Assembly: GCA_029339505.1 (NCBI GenBank)
Contig: JAQISU010000155.1
Coordinates: 18,792,001-18,856,000 of the forward strand
Origin: Unio delphinus
Taxonomy: Eukaryota; Mollusca; Bivalvia; Unionida; Unionidae
DNA length: 64,000 nucleotides
Direction of reading: 5' to 3'
Made by a program: the position numbers and the translations under genes. This document shows, piece after piece, positions 9,301 through 17,186 of the stretch; position 1 is the stretch's first letter; the number at the start of each line of letters is the position of its first letter. The notes beneath the pieces are model-generated. The model searched no databases, had not been told where the DNA came from, and saw nothing but the letters and a program-made list of their open reading frames with translations.

Positions 9301-10422
9301 TGTGCCGAAACGTGCAACCAAGACCAACCTTGTCATCACAATCAGGAAGAACGTGCCTTGACAGGAACGTGGGTGAGCGTGGAATTGTTTAAAGCTCTAG
9401 ACCTGGGATATCAACTGTTAGAAGTGTACGAAATTTACCACTTTCCCAAAACACAACAATACTGCAAGGGCGACGAGAGACAGAAAGGTATTTTTGCAGA
9501 CTACGTGGATGCCTTTTTAAAACTAAAACAAGAAGCTAGTGGCTATCCTTCCTGGTGTCACACTCCCGAAGACCAAAAGATATTCAAAGAAAAATATCGG
9601 GAGCAGGAAGGTATCACTTTAGACCACATCGAGAAAAACGAAGGAAGGCGGTCGTTTGCCAAAGTGATGCTCAATTGTTTGTGGGGTAAAATGGCACAAC
9701 GTCCGTCTTTACCCAAGACGGAGTATTTGTCCGAACCGTCTCGCTACTTCCAGATGATTCACGACCCAACCAAAGTCATCAAACACGTGGACGTCATTCG
9801 TGAGGACTTGATCTTAGTGAATTACGAAGAAGAACTAGACTTTGTAGAAGCCGACAAATTTGGAAATGTCATCATTGCGGCTTACGTGACAGCCCACGCT
9901 CGCTTAAAATTGTACGAAGTGTTAGAACTGTTAGGAGATCGCGTGTTGTATTTTGACACGGACAGTTGCATTTACATTCACCGACCGAACCAGTGTAACC
10001 CTGTCATCGAAGGAGACCGTTTAGGAGCCTGGACCGATGAACATCCCGACGACAAGATTCTATGTTTTGCAAGTGGCGGTCCTAAAAATTACGGCTACGA
10101 ATACCGAGACCCCCAAGGAAAAATGCACACCGAATGTAAAGTGAAAGGATTGACTCTTAATTATCGCACCAGTCAAGTGGTGAACTTTGACGTACTACAA
10201 GAAGCCTTGCAGTCGGGACAGGATGAAACGTTTCAAGTGACTACCCACGAACCGCACAAGATTGTCCGTTTACCCACACACCAAATTGTTAGCCGACCTT
10301 TGGAAAAAGTCTATCAAATCGTGTACCAAAAGAGAGTACGACTTCCCAATCACTTCACTCTACCGTACGGTCACGTCAAAATTGGGCAGCATATAAAAAG
10401 GGACATCGTCCACGATCAATAG
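6352..10422 (+). CDS. polB: protein-primed B-family DNA polymerase (pPolB) of Polinton A
   Basis: Encodes 1356 residues from ATG 6352. The N-terminal third has an NLS-like basic start and several Cys/His clusters (about 340-440) including a C2H2-like finger. The exonuclease motifs follow: FFDFEC (Exo I, about 472), HNFSGYDGQFLL (Exo II, about 561) and YCRSDVDIL (Exo III, about 687). The polymerase motifs are YLDVCSLYPYV (motif A, about 912), VMLNCLWGKMA (motif B, about 1104), YFDTDSCIYI (motif C, about 1199) and a CKVKGL (KxKG) motif near 1262. All catalytic acidic residues are present. Length and motif order fit Polinton polymerases, which replicate the element with a terminal-protein primer. 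Its 3' end contains the TATA box of the next gene. Confidence 0.97.
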   Translation: MKRPHHAVEKGKDSKRQKRNVSPSTVAEVLAQIHASDFEDDMSEPESTPRQSTSKQSAPPLVNPENYYHIRETEKRSSRKFRTTAYTYAVKFKDFKANVPLENTEGFITEVWDSVLTALKQQCQAKEDDRLRLSIHHDNLKSPVWIEFTSPSELTPSKVIDKIQHVQQSNDKFHIDDGKATLFMTHVSLPQGTGRKKVLLVDNLRNTKLSLVRINNPQDQMCLARAVVVGRTYANKNDTAEWKRAWKTIQQSDRAKQRSEAELLLQQAGISKDTPCGIPEMQKLQDVLAPRYTLKVHPQEVRGPLLFRGHDFKDRKYIHVYHHDGHFDTITSITGFLGYSYYCEKCDYGYNNREQHKHCGSKCEGCLASQPCLDQGQERVHCPVCQRTFVSPTCYQQHLKMQGSQQKSACQLLRLCPTCGQGIRTSNAKFHVCRGKKRCHICRQIVDLEHECFIQKYQPQPKDTQKKGNFIFFDFECMQETGIHIPNFCVAHRACEQCIQEPIFSHCPYCSKIPGGREKIFRGSNTLADFAQWILNPIDETWSPEDIERYGNCHCHATVMAHNFSGYDGQFLLRYYAEQSTERPQVTLNGVKIISMQVGQVQFKDSMCYLAMPLSRMPKTFGMTEMAKGYFPHFFNTKANQHTVLPHLPEADDYDPDNMRTEQREAFYAWYQTHASDPFDFQEEMLKYCRSDVDILRRCCGKFRELFMEYGGIDPLKEACTIAKACSLVYRKRFMPENTLAVISPQTTNFVKRQYSVKALRWLHYLCDKEDKWIQHARNGGGEKTIGTYSVDGWDLENPQIVYEFNGCLFHGCPLCYPQRDTKNQFLQRTMEDLYQTTCQRRLKLEQQGYQVVEMWEHEYDQRLKTDPEFKRIVESYKWVDPLNPRDSLYGGRTNATCLLYQADEEKGEEIKYLDVCSLYPYVCKYCHFPVGHPELMTEHIDLDHIRQYEGLIKCKVLPPTDLYHPVLPHHCQGKLMFPLCRTCAETCNQDQPCHHNQEERALTGTWVSVELFKALDLGYQLLEVYEIYHFPKTQQYCKGDERQKGIFADYVDAFLKLKQEASGYPSWCHTPEDQKIFKEKYREQEGITLDHIEKNEGRRSFAKVMLNCLWGKMAQRPSLPKTEYLSEPSRYFQMIHDPTKVIKHVDVIREDLILVNYEEELDFVEADKFGNVIIAAYVTAHARLKLYEVLELLGDRVLYFDTDSCIYIHRPNQCNPVIEGDRLGAWTDEHPDDKILCFASGGPKNYGYEYRDPQGKMHTECKVKGLTLNYRTSQVVNFDVLQEALQSGQDETFQVTTHEPHKIVRLPTHQIVSRPLEKVYQIVYQKRVRLPNHFTLPYGHVKIGQHIKRDIVHDQ
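10391..10400 (+). promoter_or_regulatory. TATA box for the BIR gene
   Basis: ATATAAAAAG inside the last codons of the polymerase gene, about 60 nt before the ATG at 10458. Confidence 0.5.
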
Positions 10423-10457
10423 TTCATTTATCACTACAACGACCCAACGAAAAGAAG

Positions 10458-11006
10458 ATGAATCCATTTAAACAGACATCATTCAAATTTGGGAATTCTC
10501 AAGTGGAGTGCGATGCTAAACCTTGCGATTGTAGTGATGCCAGGCTCTGTGACGTTAGCGATTCAGCAGGATATCGTGGGAACTTTGCTATGACTACTAC
10601 CCCTATATCTACCCTGGAAAGTGATGCTGTGCGTGTCAAACCTGAGGGATGCGAAAGCGGTGCCACACGTTATCGTGGACTCCTAGGAATTTCACCGTAC
10701 CTGCATCGAACTGAAGTGAGGAGAGTCGAATATTCGTTCCCGACGAGTTTGCCTGAATATTGTCATTTCAAAAGTCGATTCCAAACCTTCAAAGATAAAT
10801 GGCCAAAATATCTGCCTGGACCAACTCCTGAAGAATTAGCCAGAGCCGGATTTTTCTACTTGGGTGAAGGGGATAAAGTCAAGTGTTTCAGTTGTGGTGT
10901 ATCCATTTACGAGTGGGAACATAAAGATTCCGCTTACTTGGAACATGCTCGATGGTCTCCAAATTGTCAATACCTACCTTTAGTGGGACCTAGTGATTGG
11001 AAGTGA
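10458..11006 (+). CDS. single-BIR (inhibitor-of-apoptosis-like) protein
   Basis: Encodes 182 residues. The C-terminal half (about 105-175) is a BIR domain: RFQTFKDKWP at the start, then zinc ligands C143, C146, H163 and C170 in the exact BIR spacing CX2CX16HX6C, with the typical GFFYLGEGDKVKCFSC core. No RING or second BIR is present. BIR proteins bind caspases or IBM peptides and block apoptosis; several DNA viruses (baculoviruses, iridoviruses, asfarviruses) carry them. Here it sits between the polymerase and small late-type genes with its own TATA box, so it is an element gene rather than host. Whether it is anti-apoptotic is inference. The N-terminal 100 residues are unrecognised. Confidence 0.92.
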   Translation: MNPFKQTSFKFGNSQVECDAKPCDCSDARLCDVSDSAGYRGNFAMTTTPISTLESDAVRVKPEGCESGATRYRGLLGISPYLHRTEVRRVEYSFPTSLPEYCHFKSRFQTFKDKWPKYLPGPTPEELARAGFFYLGEGDKVKCFSCGVSIYEWEHKDSAYLEHARWSPNCQYLPLVGPSDWK

Positions 11007-11018
11007 CACTACTACTCC

Positions 11019-11393
11019 ATGTCGTGTAACACACCTAGACCAGTATATAAACCCTCTCTAAAACATTATATTCAAGGATTACCACACGAATTGCAAGAGA
11101 AAATCTACAAGGACGTTTGGCAAGGTCTTGCTAAAGAAAAATCGCAATGGGTGACTGTAGAACTTTTGTGTCGTGAAATTCACAAGAGGCAAGTGACAAA
11201 AATTAACCAACGTGTTAGATTTCTCTGGATTAAGGGTATTTTTTTGCTCTGTTACCAATTTACTACGTTTACCTCTGAAGATGCTTTGATCCTTCTTAAC
11301 CGTTACCCTGAATGGCAGTGGGACGAAATTACACGTTATATTAATCACTTTCGCTTTTGGAGGAGATTTAATTCTGGGTTGAATCTACACTGA
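11019..11393 (+). CDS. unknown 124-aa protein
   Basis: Encodes 124 residues (MSCNTPRPVY...), starting 12 nt after the BIR gene. It has repeated aromatic residues and a helix-rich pattern (HYIQGLPHELQEKIYKDVW resembles an F-box-like amphipathic helix). No clear transmembrane segment. I do not recognise the family. Tight spacing suggests co-transcription with the BIR gene. Confidence 0.7.
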   Translation: MSCNTPRPVYKPSLKHYIQGLPHELQEKIYKDVWQGLAKEKSQWVTVELLCREIHKRQVTKINQRVRFLWIKGIFLLCYQFTTFTSEDALILLNRYPEWQWDEITRYINHFRFWRRFNSGLNLH

Positions 11394-11413
11394 TGATCTT
11401 CGACCTAAAGAAG

Positions 11414-11420
11414 TATAAAA
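11414..11420 (+). promoter_or_regulatory. TATA box
   Basis: TATAAAA, 11 nt before the ATG at 11431. The distance is unusually short, so it may serve the 11656 gene or an alternative start. Confidence 0.4.
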
Positions 11421-11430
11421 GAGAACAACC

Positions 11431-11649
11431 ATGCCACAACCTTTATCATTGGTGATCCAACTGATTCCGTGGAAGGATATCAATGAGAAGATTCACACGG
11501 TGAAAGATTACGAACACTTATTACAAGAACTATTCCCTATGAATTGGGGTCGACGTGTCGTGTGTGTTTTAGTGACTTGCTTTCTGGGATTTCGTTTACC
11601 TGCCGATTCCTTGTGGACACTTTACGAACACTACCTATCAAAAAAATAA
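11431..11649 (+). CDS. small unknown protein, 72 aa
   Basis: Encodes 72 residues (MPQPLSLVIQ...). A hydrophobic stretch RVVCVLVTCFLGFRL around residues 42-56 might be a short membrane segment or a buried core. Followed after 6 nt by the next ATG. Family unknown. Confidence 0.6.
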   Translation: MPQPLSLVIQLIPWKDINEKIHTVKDYEHLLQELFPMNWGRRVVCVLVTCFLGFRLPADSLWTLYEHYLSKK

Positions 11650-11655
11650 GACAGT

Positions 11656-11904
11656 ATGGTGGTTCCTTTAAATGTCCACGAGAGACTTATTCTGTTCAAA
11701 GCCTTACGCTTTCATCTGGATACATCTCGACCTTTCCAAGAAAAAAAGATTCGTCAACTTTTACGTACGGAAGCAGTGTACGAAGATGTGTGTGTAGCTT
11801 GTGATTTACACCCTCATTGGACAGATGTACGTGACTGGAAAAGTTGGGATTTTGAGGCTTGGACAAACGAAGTATCCCATTATGCCCAAGCGTTGTGTTC
11901 CTAA
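11656..11904 (+). CDS. small unknown protein, 82 aa
   Basis: Encodes 82 residues (MVVPLNVHER...), 6 nt after the previous stop. It contains Trp-rich WTDVRDWKSWDFEAW and no recognised motif. Its end overlaps the start of the next gene by 23 nt if that gene starts at 11882. Confidence 0.6.
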   Translation: MVVPLNVHERLILFKALRFHLDTSRPFQEKKIRQLLRTEAVYEDVCVACDLHPHWTDVRDWKSWDFEAWTNEVSHYAQALCS

Positions 11905-12244
11905 AATGTATCGTCGTGTGAAAAAAGTCACTTTTAATCCTGTGTTAGTAACAGTACCAGAAGAAGAAAAAGAAAAAGAATCTATCACCCAAGACAATCC
12001 TTCTGTTCAAGACAAAACTGTCATGGACATTTCCCCACAAAGACCCTTTCGAGAAGACACCTATGTGACTGTACCCCCTGTAGAGGAGACTATAAGAACA
12101 TTACATACTACCTGTAGGACACCTTCGTTACCCAAACCACGTTGTACAGTGACTTGTTTATATTCCACTTTGATCGTTTGCCTAGGTATTTTATTCCTGT
12201 ATTTATCCATTTGGCTTTTATGTTTTCGTGTTGTTCAAATTTAA
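11882..12244 (+). CDS. single-pass membrane protein, 120 aa
   Basis: From ATG 11882 (MPKRCVPKMY), 120 residues; a second ATG at 11906 just after the previous stop is also possible. The C-terminus has one strong transmembrane segment (about 93-115: CLYSTLIVCLGILFLYLSIW) preceded by a charged, acidic domain. Topology would place the N-terminal domain on one face of the membrane as a tail-anchored protein. No family recognised. An AATAAA signal follows at 12256. Confidence 0.65.
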   Translation: MPKRCVPKMYRRVKKVTFNPVLVTVPEEEKEKESITQDNPSVQDKTVMDISPQRPFREDTYVTVPPVEETIRTLHTTCRTPSLPKPRCTVTCLYSTLIVCLGILFLYLSIWLLCFRVVQI

Positions 12245-12255
12245 ACATGCATTCA

Positions 12256-12261
12256 AATAAA
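12256..12261 (+). terminator. AATAAA poly(A) signal
   Basis: AATAAA 12 nt after the stop of the membrane-protein gene and 17 nt before the next TATA box. This is where a conventional polyadenylated 3' end would be expected, in contrast to the stem-loops at the element ends. Confidence 0.5.
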
Positions 12262-12277
12262 CGTGTCTCGAAAAAAG

Positions 12278-12285
12278 TATAAAAA
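12278..12285 (+). promoter_or_regulatory. TATA box for the ATPase gene
   Basis: TATAAAAA, 51 nt before the ATPase ATG at 12337. Confidence 0.6.
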
Positions 12286-12336
12286 CCTCTTGTCTTGTCT
12301 GTTTTTGTGTCAATACTGACATACCACTACACGACT

Positions 12337-13068
12337 ATGGCTCACTCTACTCTTTCTACTACTCCTTCCTCCTCCACATTCAAAGTCATTGACGAACACT
12401 TAGATCAGGCTAGTTGGAAAGCCTTGTATCTTCGTCATCCTTTTAACATGTTAATTGCTGGACCGAGCGGTTCAGGCAAAACCGAATTTGTCAAACGTTT
12501 GATCGAACATAAACATCATTTGATCGATCGTCCACCTCAACGCATTGTGTGGTGTTACAAAGAGTGGCAATCGGCATACAGCCTCTTGCAAGAAAGTCAA
12601 GGTGATTCCATTGTGTTTGTAGCAGGCATTCCTAAAGAAGACGAGGGAATCGTGTCTGACCCTAGTCAAACTCATTGGGTTATTTTTGACGACATGTTAG
12701 GAGAAGACGAAGAAGAAATTAAACTGTGGTTTACACGTAAAGGGCATCATCGTAATGCCAGTGTCATTTACATTACACAAAATTTATTTCAACAAAGTAA
12801 AGCCCATCGTACCATTAGTCTCAATGCTCATTACGTGGTCTTGTTTAAAAGTCCTCGAGATAAATCACAAGTGCAAGTTTTAGCCAAACAGTTAGGAACA
12901 CCTTGGCTAACTCATGCGTACGATGATGCCACTCAAACGCCCCACGCCTATTTACTCGTGGATTTAAAACCCACTACCCCTGATTATTTGCGATTTCGTA
13001 CCGATTTGTTTCACGACTGGTGTCAAGACGGAGGACCTGTCGTGTACACGTCCTCCTCGTCGACATAA
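12337..13068 (+). CDS. FtsK/HerA-type genome-packaging ATPase
   Basis: Encodes 243 residues from ATG 12337; the frame extends slightly upstream but without an ATG. Walker A is GPSGSGKT (about residues 43-50) and Walker B is HWVIFDDML (about 113-121). A Q/N sensor-like YITQNLF sits near 150. This is the A32-like packaging ATPase of Polintons, virophages and poxviruses, which pumps DNA into preformed capsids. It has its own TATA box and no overlap with neighbours. Confidence 0.93.
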   Translation: MAHSTLSTTPSSSTFKVIDEHLDQASWKALYLRHPFNMLIAGPSGSGKTEFVKRLIEHKHHLIDRPPQRIVWCYKEWQSAYSLLQESQGDSIVFVAGIPKEDEGIVSDPSQTHWVIFDDMLGEDEEEIKLWFTRKGHHRNASVIYITQNLFQQSKAHRTISLNAHYVVLFKSPRDKSQVQVLAKQLGTPWLTHAYDDATQTPHAYLLVDLKPTTPDYLRFRTDLFHDWCQDGGPVVYTSSSST

Positions 13069-13091
13069 CACTATGAAGCACTAAAAAAATC

Positions 13092-13098
13092 TATAAAA
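13092..13098 (+). promoter_or_regulatory. TATA box
   Basis: TATAAAA, 39 nt before the ATG at 13138. Confidence 0.6.
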
Positions 13099-13137
13099 AC
13101 CTTGGGTTACTTTGACCTGGTCTCATACATCGTCACC

Positions 13138-14037
13138 ATGACGTCCCTTCAGTCTCATCTTCCGATCAAATTGATTCGTGCCTTGTACGGCATCAGTCGC
13201 GAAAAAAATCCACAAAGACGTGCTCACGTCTTAGAAGCCAGTCTCAAAGAAGTCTTACGATGGTTTACGGTGACAGCACGTCAAATACTGCAAGGCATCA
13301 TTCACATTCCACATCAAACCAAACGCTTTTTTGACAGAAACAAAGTAGCCTTGACGCAACTGGCCAATCCTCGCATTGACACTCACACCAAAAAGCAAAT
13401 CATATTGAAACCTGGAGGTAGTGGTTCTCTAGGAGGTGTCATCATTCGTTCCCTTTTAAAATGGGATCCCAATACTCCCAAAGTTCACCCCAAGAAGAAA
13501 ACAAAAAAAGCCAAACAAACCCCTAAGAAAAAGAACAAGGGTACCAAGACCAAAGCACAGAAAAAGAAAAGTCCACAGAAAAAAGCGGTCACCCGCAAAA
13601 GAGGCACTTCGGCCAGGACACAACCTTACCTTCGTCAACCACGACCTGTAAGAAAAGATCTACAAGGACGTTTGGCAGGGACTACGTTGCCAGTAGCCTC
13701 AGGGGCTGCCACTTCTCCGTTGCGGGTGATGCCAGCCAAACCCAATTTGACACCCGTTTTTCCTAATTTGATGAAACATTGGAAATCTGCGTCTCCCAAA
13801 ACGTCTCCTCCACCGGAGACACCCTCGTCCACATTAGCGTCAGTAGCAGCTGCTCATAAAGTACCTGCCCCCAAAGTCAAAGTCCAAGAAAGATCTGGCA
13901 TGTTAAAGAGTTTACTAGATTTGTCCAAACAAGAACTGTCCCGATTGAGTCCATTGCGAACTCCTTCACGACGTGTGTTACCTGCCATGAAGTTGATACG
14001 ACGCAAAGATAACCAGTGGCGACGCATTCCAGTATAA
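13138..14037 (+). CDS. basic core-like protein, 299 aa
   Basis: From ATG 13138 (MTSLQSHLPI). The N-terminal ~110 residues are folded-looking and contain GGSGSLGGV. Residues about 115-165 are a dense Lys tract (KKKTKKAKQTPKKK), and a Pro/Ser-rich linker leads to a basic C-terminus. The composition suggests a DNA-condensing virion core protein analogous to adenovirus core proteins; that is inference. No enzymatic motif is visible. It lies between the ATPase and other basic virion-type genes. Confidence 0.8.
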   Translation: MTSLQSHLPIKLIRALYGISREKNPQRRAHVLEASLKEVLRWFTVTARQILQGIIHIPHQTKRFFDRNKVALTQLANPRIDTHTKKQIILKPGGSGSLGGVIIRSLLKWDPNTPKVHPKKKTKKAKQTPKKKNKGTKTKAQKKKSPQKKAVTRKRGTSARTQPYLRQPRPVRKDLQGRLAGTTLPVASGAATSPLRVMPAKPNLTPVFPNLMKHWKSASPKTSPPPETPSSTLASVAAAHKVPAPKVKVQERSGMLKSLLDLSKQELSRLSPLRTPSRRVLPAMKLIRRKDNQWRRIPV

Positions 14038-14040
14038 AAA
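14033..14040 (+). promoter_or_regulatory. TATA box
   Basis: TATAAAAA overlapping the previous stop codon, 62 nt before the ATG at 14103. Confidence 0.5.
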
Positions 14041-14102
14041 TATGACTTGAAAACCACGACGTCAATCAGTATTTTTTCTGTACCACTGATGAACACTCAA
14101 GG

Positions 14103-14399
14103 ATGCCTCCTCAAAAACGTGCACACCATCACCCTCGACGTTCTACCGTCCAAAAAGGAAAAGGAAAAAGACAATCTCGTCATCCTACCAAACGCTCAAA
14201 AACCAAACAACGACGTCCTCCCGTAAAAAGACACAGTCATCCAAAGAAAAAGAGAAGTCATCAAAGGGGAGGCATATTTATTGGTCTTATTAAAGGTATG
14301 CAGAAACTAGACAAAGCAGCTAATAACCGAACTGGTATCTTTAGCCCTGCTTTTGAGGATTTAGCGAAGCATGCCGCTACTTTTTGGAGAAGCCAATAG
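14103..14399 (+). CDS. protamine-like basic protein with QRGG site
   Basis: Encodes 98 residues. The first ~55 are almost entirely Lys, Arg, His, Pro and Ser, like a protamine or adenovirus mu/pX peptide. HQRGGIFIG then marks an abrupt switch to a hydrophobic/amphipathic C-terminal part. QRGG followed by a hydrophobic residue recurs in the next gene and resembles the Gly-Gly cleavage sites of adenain-type proteases. Probable role: DNA-binding core peptide released by the element's protease; this is inference. Confidence 0.75.
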   Translation: MPPQKRAHHHPRRSTVQKGKGKRQSRHPTKRSKTKQRRPPVKRHSHPKKKRSHQRGGIFIGLIKGMQKLDKAANNRTGIFSPAFEDLAKHAATFWRSQ

Positions 14400-14470
14400 A
14401 AAAAAGAAGATAAAAGAGGGTGTGTACCAAGTCTTTGACATCAGTGTATTTCTGGAACGAACAAGCAAAG

Positions 14471-14902
14471 ATGTCACCTCGCAAAAAACATTCTTATTCA
14501 CCCCACAAAGGAAAGAAAAGGAAAGGACTACCTCCTCGTTTAGCCAAACACGGAGACGTGTTGTCCGTCCTGTCCAAAGCCTCTCCGCCCATGCGAAAAC
14601 AAATCATTAAAACAGCCTCCAAAGATGTCATCGATACCGTGTGTGAATGTTGTTTGAATGTTTTGAAAGGCACGATACCTTTGTCTCCACACAAGAAAAA
14701 ATGCTTCGCCAAACATCGACACGTTCTTCGTCAAATGGTTCAAAAGAAAATATCCGTCCGTCAAAAGAAAAAGATGTTGGTGCAACGCGGAGGATTTTTA
14801 CCCTTTCTTGCTCCTTTGTTGACAGGCATAATACCAGGTTTGCTACAAGGGGTGACCCAAGGGATATCCCAAGGGTTTAACCAAGGGATGGGTAGAAGAT
14901 AA
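14471..14902 (+). CDS. conserved Polinton basic protein (pX-like), 143 aa
   Basis: From ATG 14471 (MSPRKKHSYS). The centre has a pattern I know from many Polinton and adintovirus loci: ASPPMRKQIIKTA...CECCLNVLKG.IPL...HK...LR..V.KK.S...K...LVQRGGFLP. The QRGGFLPFLAPLL segment near residue 110 again looks like a protease site followed by a hydrophobic, Gly/Gln-rich tail (GVTQGISQGFNQG). Likely a virion protein. GATAAAAG (about 14408) may be its TATA box. Confidence 0.85.
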   Translation: MSPRKKHSYSPHKGKKRKGLPPRLAKHGDVLSVLSKASPPMRKQIIKTASKDVIDTVCECCLNVLKGTIPLSPHKKKCFAKHRHVLRQMVQKKISVRQKKKMLVQRGGFLPFLAPLLTGIIPGLLQGVTQGISQGFNQGMGRR

Positions 14903-14950
14903 AAGGACACTATGGAGCACCACAATCTCAGACATAACCTTTGAAAGCCC

Positions 14951-15640
14951 ATGGAAGGACGAAAACTAACTTTGGTTCCTTACAAACGATGGATGGAATA
15001 CCATCATTGGCAAGAACAACGATCCCCCCATTTACCACCCAATCCCAATTTGGCTGAGATGTCGCAATTACAACACGAATTGCAGTCCTTGATCCATCGC
15101 CACGATTTATCCGAAACCGAAAAATCACAAAAGTACGGTCAACTCTTGAAACGGCTACAACTCTTTCATCAGAAAGCTGTGGAACAAACAGCTCAACCCA
15201 CTTTGTCCGATTTTAAGGCTCTAATGAATAACCCGGCACCCTCACCCTCACCCTCTACAGCAGTTAAAACAGACGTTACCCCACCATTACCCAAGGAAGA
15301 AGAACCCCATGATCTCTTTCAAACACCTACTGCTACTCCCATTCCGAGTAAGATTGCCACTTCCTTGTTAACCCCTTACCCCACTCCCCCACGAGAAGAT
15401 CTCAAAACTTGGGTTAAAAAGATGATGGCTACTCCTTCTTCGACAGATGTGAAAAAGAAAGAAAGGAAACCAGAAGTGAGAAAAGAAAAGAAGGCCAAAG
15501 AAGCTATCCCATTACCTCCGCCACCACCATTACCCTCGACGTCAACTCCTGTGGCACATCGGACACGTAAAACCGTTTCCAAACAACCCGCATTTCGTCC
15601 CACCCAAAGCAATATCCTCGAAGAGTGGGTCCCTTATTAA
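14951..15640 (+). CDS. conserved Polinton protein with N-terminal LVPYKRW motif, 229 aa
   Basis: Starts MEGRKLTLVPYKRWMEY, similar to the K..LVP...Y opening of a structural-type protein common in metazoan Polintons. Residues 35-80 are helical. From about 90 on it is low-complexity Pro/Ser/Thr/Lys with a proline run (PLPPPPPLP) and ends in RPTQSNILEEWVPY. A GATAAAAGG box lies about 50 nt upstream. Function unknown; virion or scaffold role inferred from position. Confidence 0.75.
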   Translation: MEGRKLTLVPYKRWMEYHHWQEQRSPHLPPNPNLAEMSQLQHELQSLIHRHDLSETEKSQKYGQLLKRLQLFHQKAVEQTAQPTLSDFKALMNNPAPSPSPSTAVKTDVTPPLPKEEEPHDLFQTPTATPIPSKIATSLLTPYPTPPREDLKTWVKKMMATPSSTDVKKKERKPEVRKEKKAKEAIPLPPPPPLPSTSTPVAHRTRKTVSKQPAFRPTQSNILEEWVPY

Positions 15641-15648
15641 CAAAAACC

Positions 15649-16761
15649 ATGGAGAAGGTCTTAGCCAGCATTTACTACGATCCAGCTCACCCTGCAGGTT
15701 ACGGAGGCATTCAGAAATTGTATCGTGCTGCCAAAACTCGCCTGAAAAAGCTCCGTTTACCAGCAGTACAACGATGGTTACAAGAACAAGCGACGTACAC
15801 TTTACACAAACCCATTCGACGAAAATTTCACAGAAGTCGCACTCAAGTGGAAGGCATCGATCATCAATGGCAAGCCGATTTAGCTGATGTCTCTCATTTA
15901 GCCACCTACAATCGTGGCTACAAATATTTGTTTTGTGTCATCGACGTCTTTTCTAAATTTGCCTGGGTCGTACCATTGACATCCAAATCGAGCGGAGAGT
16001 TAGTACGAGCTTTGCAACTGGTGTTGAAACAAAGTGGTCGTCACCCTCTTCGATGGCAAACCGACAAAGGCACCGAATTTCTGAACCAAGCTTTCCAACG
16101 AGAATTAAAAAAACGTGACATTCATTTTTTCACCACCGAAAATCCTGAAACCAAAGCCAGTATCGTGGAACGTTTTCAACGTACCTTGAAAGAACGCATG
16201 TGGAAATATTTTACGCATCAACACACTCTCAAGTACATCGACGTCTTACCACACTTAGTCCAAGCCTACAATCAATCTTACCATAGAAGCATTGGACGTG
16301 CCCCACAAGAGGTGACACCTGACAACGAAGTGACTGTTTTTGAGCGTCTGTTTGGTACGTCCCGGACGAGGGCTGTCCCCAAGAAAGGTAGAGAAGTGTT
16401 AACCCCGGGAGATTGGGTACGCATTGGCAAAACCAAACGCACTTTCGACAAAGGTTACTTACCCAACTGGACCACCGAATTGTTTCGTGTTACTGGACGA
16501 GTGCGCAATCGTCATCCTACCGTCTATAAATTGGAAGACATGAACGGAGAAGTATTAAAAGGAACATTTTACTTGCCTGAGTTACAACGTGTTACCAAAA
16601 AAGAAGACGACGTGTACGACATTGAAAGCATTCTCGAACGAAGAACCCGTAAAGTAGGAAAACGTCGTGTCAAAGAAGTCAAAGTACGTTGGAAAGGATA
16701 TCCTCCTAGTTTTGATTCTTGGATTGACGCTTCGCAAGTCATCGACTATAAAAAGAAGTGA
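15649..16761 (+). CDS. int: retroviral-like (RVE) integrase with C-terminal chromodomain
   Basis: From ATG 15649, 370 residues. The catalytic DDE triad is visible: D in HQWQADLADV (about 76), D in QTDKGTEF (about 138) and E in SIVERFQRTL about 35 residues later. The last ~55 residues (YDIESILERRTRK...VRWKGYPPSFDSWI) form a chromodomain of the kind found in Polinton integrases, expected to read histone methylation at the target. It makes the 6-bp TSD seen at the ends. All key residues are present, so it could be active. Confidence 0.96.
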   Translation: MEKVLASIYYDPAHPAGYGGIQKLYRAAKTRLKKLRLPAVQRWLQEQATYTLHKPIRRKFHRSRTQVEGIDHQWQADLADVSHLATYNRGYKYLFCVIDVFSKFAWVVPLTSKSSGELVRALQLVLKQSGRHPLRWQTDKGTEFLNQAFQRELKKRDIHFFTTENPETKASIVERFQRTLKERMWKYFTHQHTLKYIDVLPHLVQAYNQSYHRSIGRAPQEVTPDNEVTVFERLFGTSRTRAVPKKGREVLTPGDWVRIGKTKRTFDKGYLPNWTTELFRVTGRVRNRHPTVYKLEDMNGEVLKGTFYLPELQRVTKKEDDVYDIESILERRTRKVGKRRVKEVKVRWKGYPPSFDSWIDASQVIDYKKK

Positions 16762-16766
16762 CCATC

Positions 16767-17186
16767 ATGCCCTTCAATACAGCTTCAGCAACCACAGTGA
16801 CTACTCCTTCACCCACGTCATCTCTGCAAGATTTACAAAAGCAACCCTTGTGGGTGTGGTGTGGAGAACGTGTCCCTAAAACGCAAATCGTTTTTTTCTG
16901 TCAAATCTTTGTGGTATATTGTGTCATTGGTGCAGCCATTGCTAATTTGAGTTTGCAACAAGGAGACAAACAATTGTGGACCATTTTACTCAGCAGTTGC
17001 ATCGGGTATCTTCTTCCCAATCCTTCCCTGAAATACTCTTACAACGGGAACAACAGTAACAATATTGGGAGTCTGGCGGCCAACGTTAGTCCTTCTCCTG
17101 ACAGTCACCCTTCCAATCACAATCCTCTTTTAGACACTCCTTTAACCTCGAGTGACTCCTCGGACAGAAGAACATTGGAAATATGA
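16767..17186 (+). CDS. conserved Polinton membrane protein, 139 aa
   Basis: From ATG 16767 (MPFNTASATT). The centre has two hydrophobic segments, VFFCQIFVVYCVIGAAI and WTILLSSCIGYLLP, with a short loop. The block GERVPKTQI...LPNPSLK is a pattern I associate with a small membrane protein found next to the penton gene in metazoan Polintons. The C-terminal third is Ser/Asn/Pro-rich. The stop overlaps the next ATG by 4 nt (ATGA), suggesting coupled translation or tight packing. Confidence 0.8.
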   Translation: MPFNTASATTVTTPSPTSSLQDLQKQPLWVWCGERVPKTQIVFFCQIFVVYCVIGAAIANLSLQQGDKQLWTILLSSCIGYLLPNPSLKYSYNGNNSNNIGSLAANVSPSPDSHPSNHNPLLDTPLTSSDSSDRRTLEI

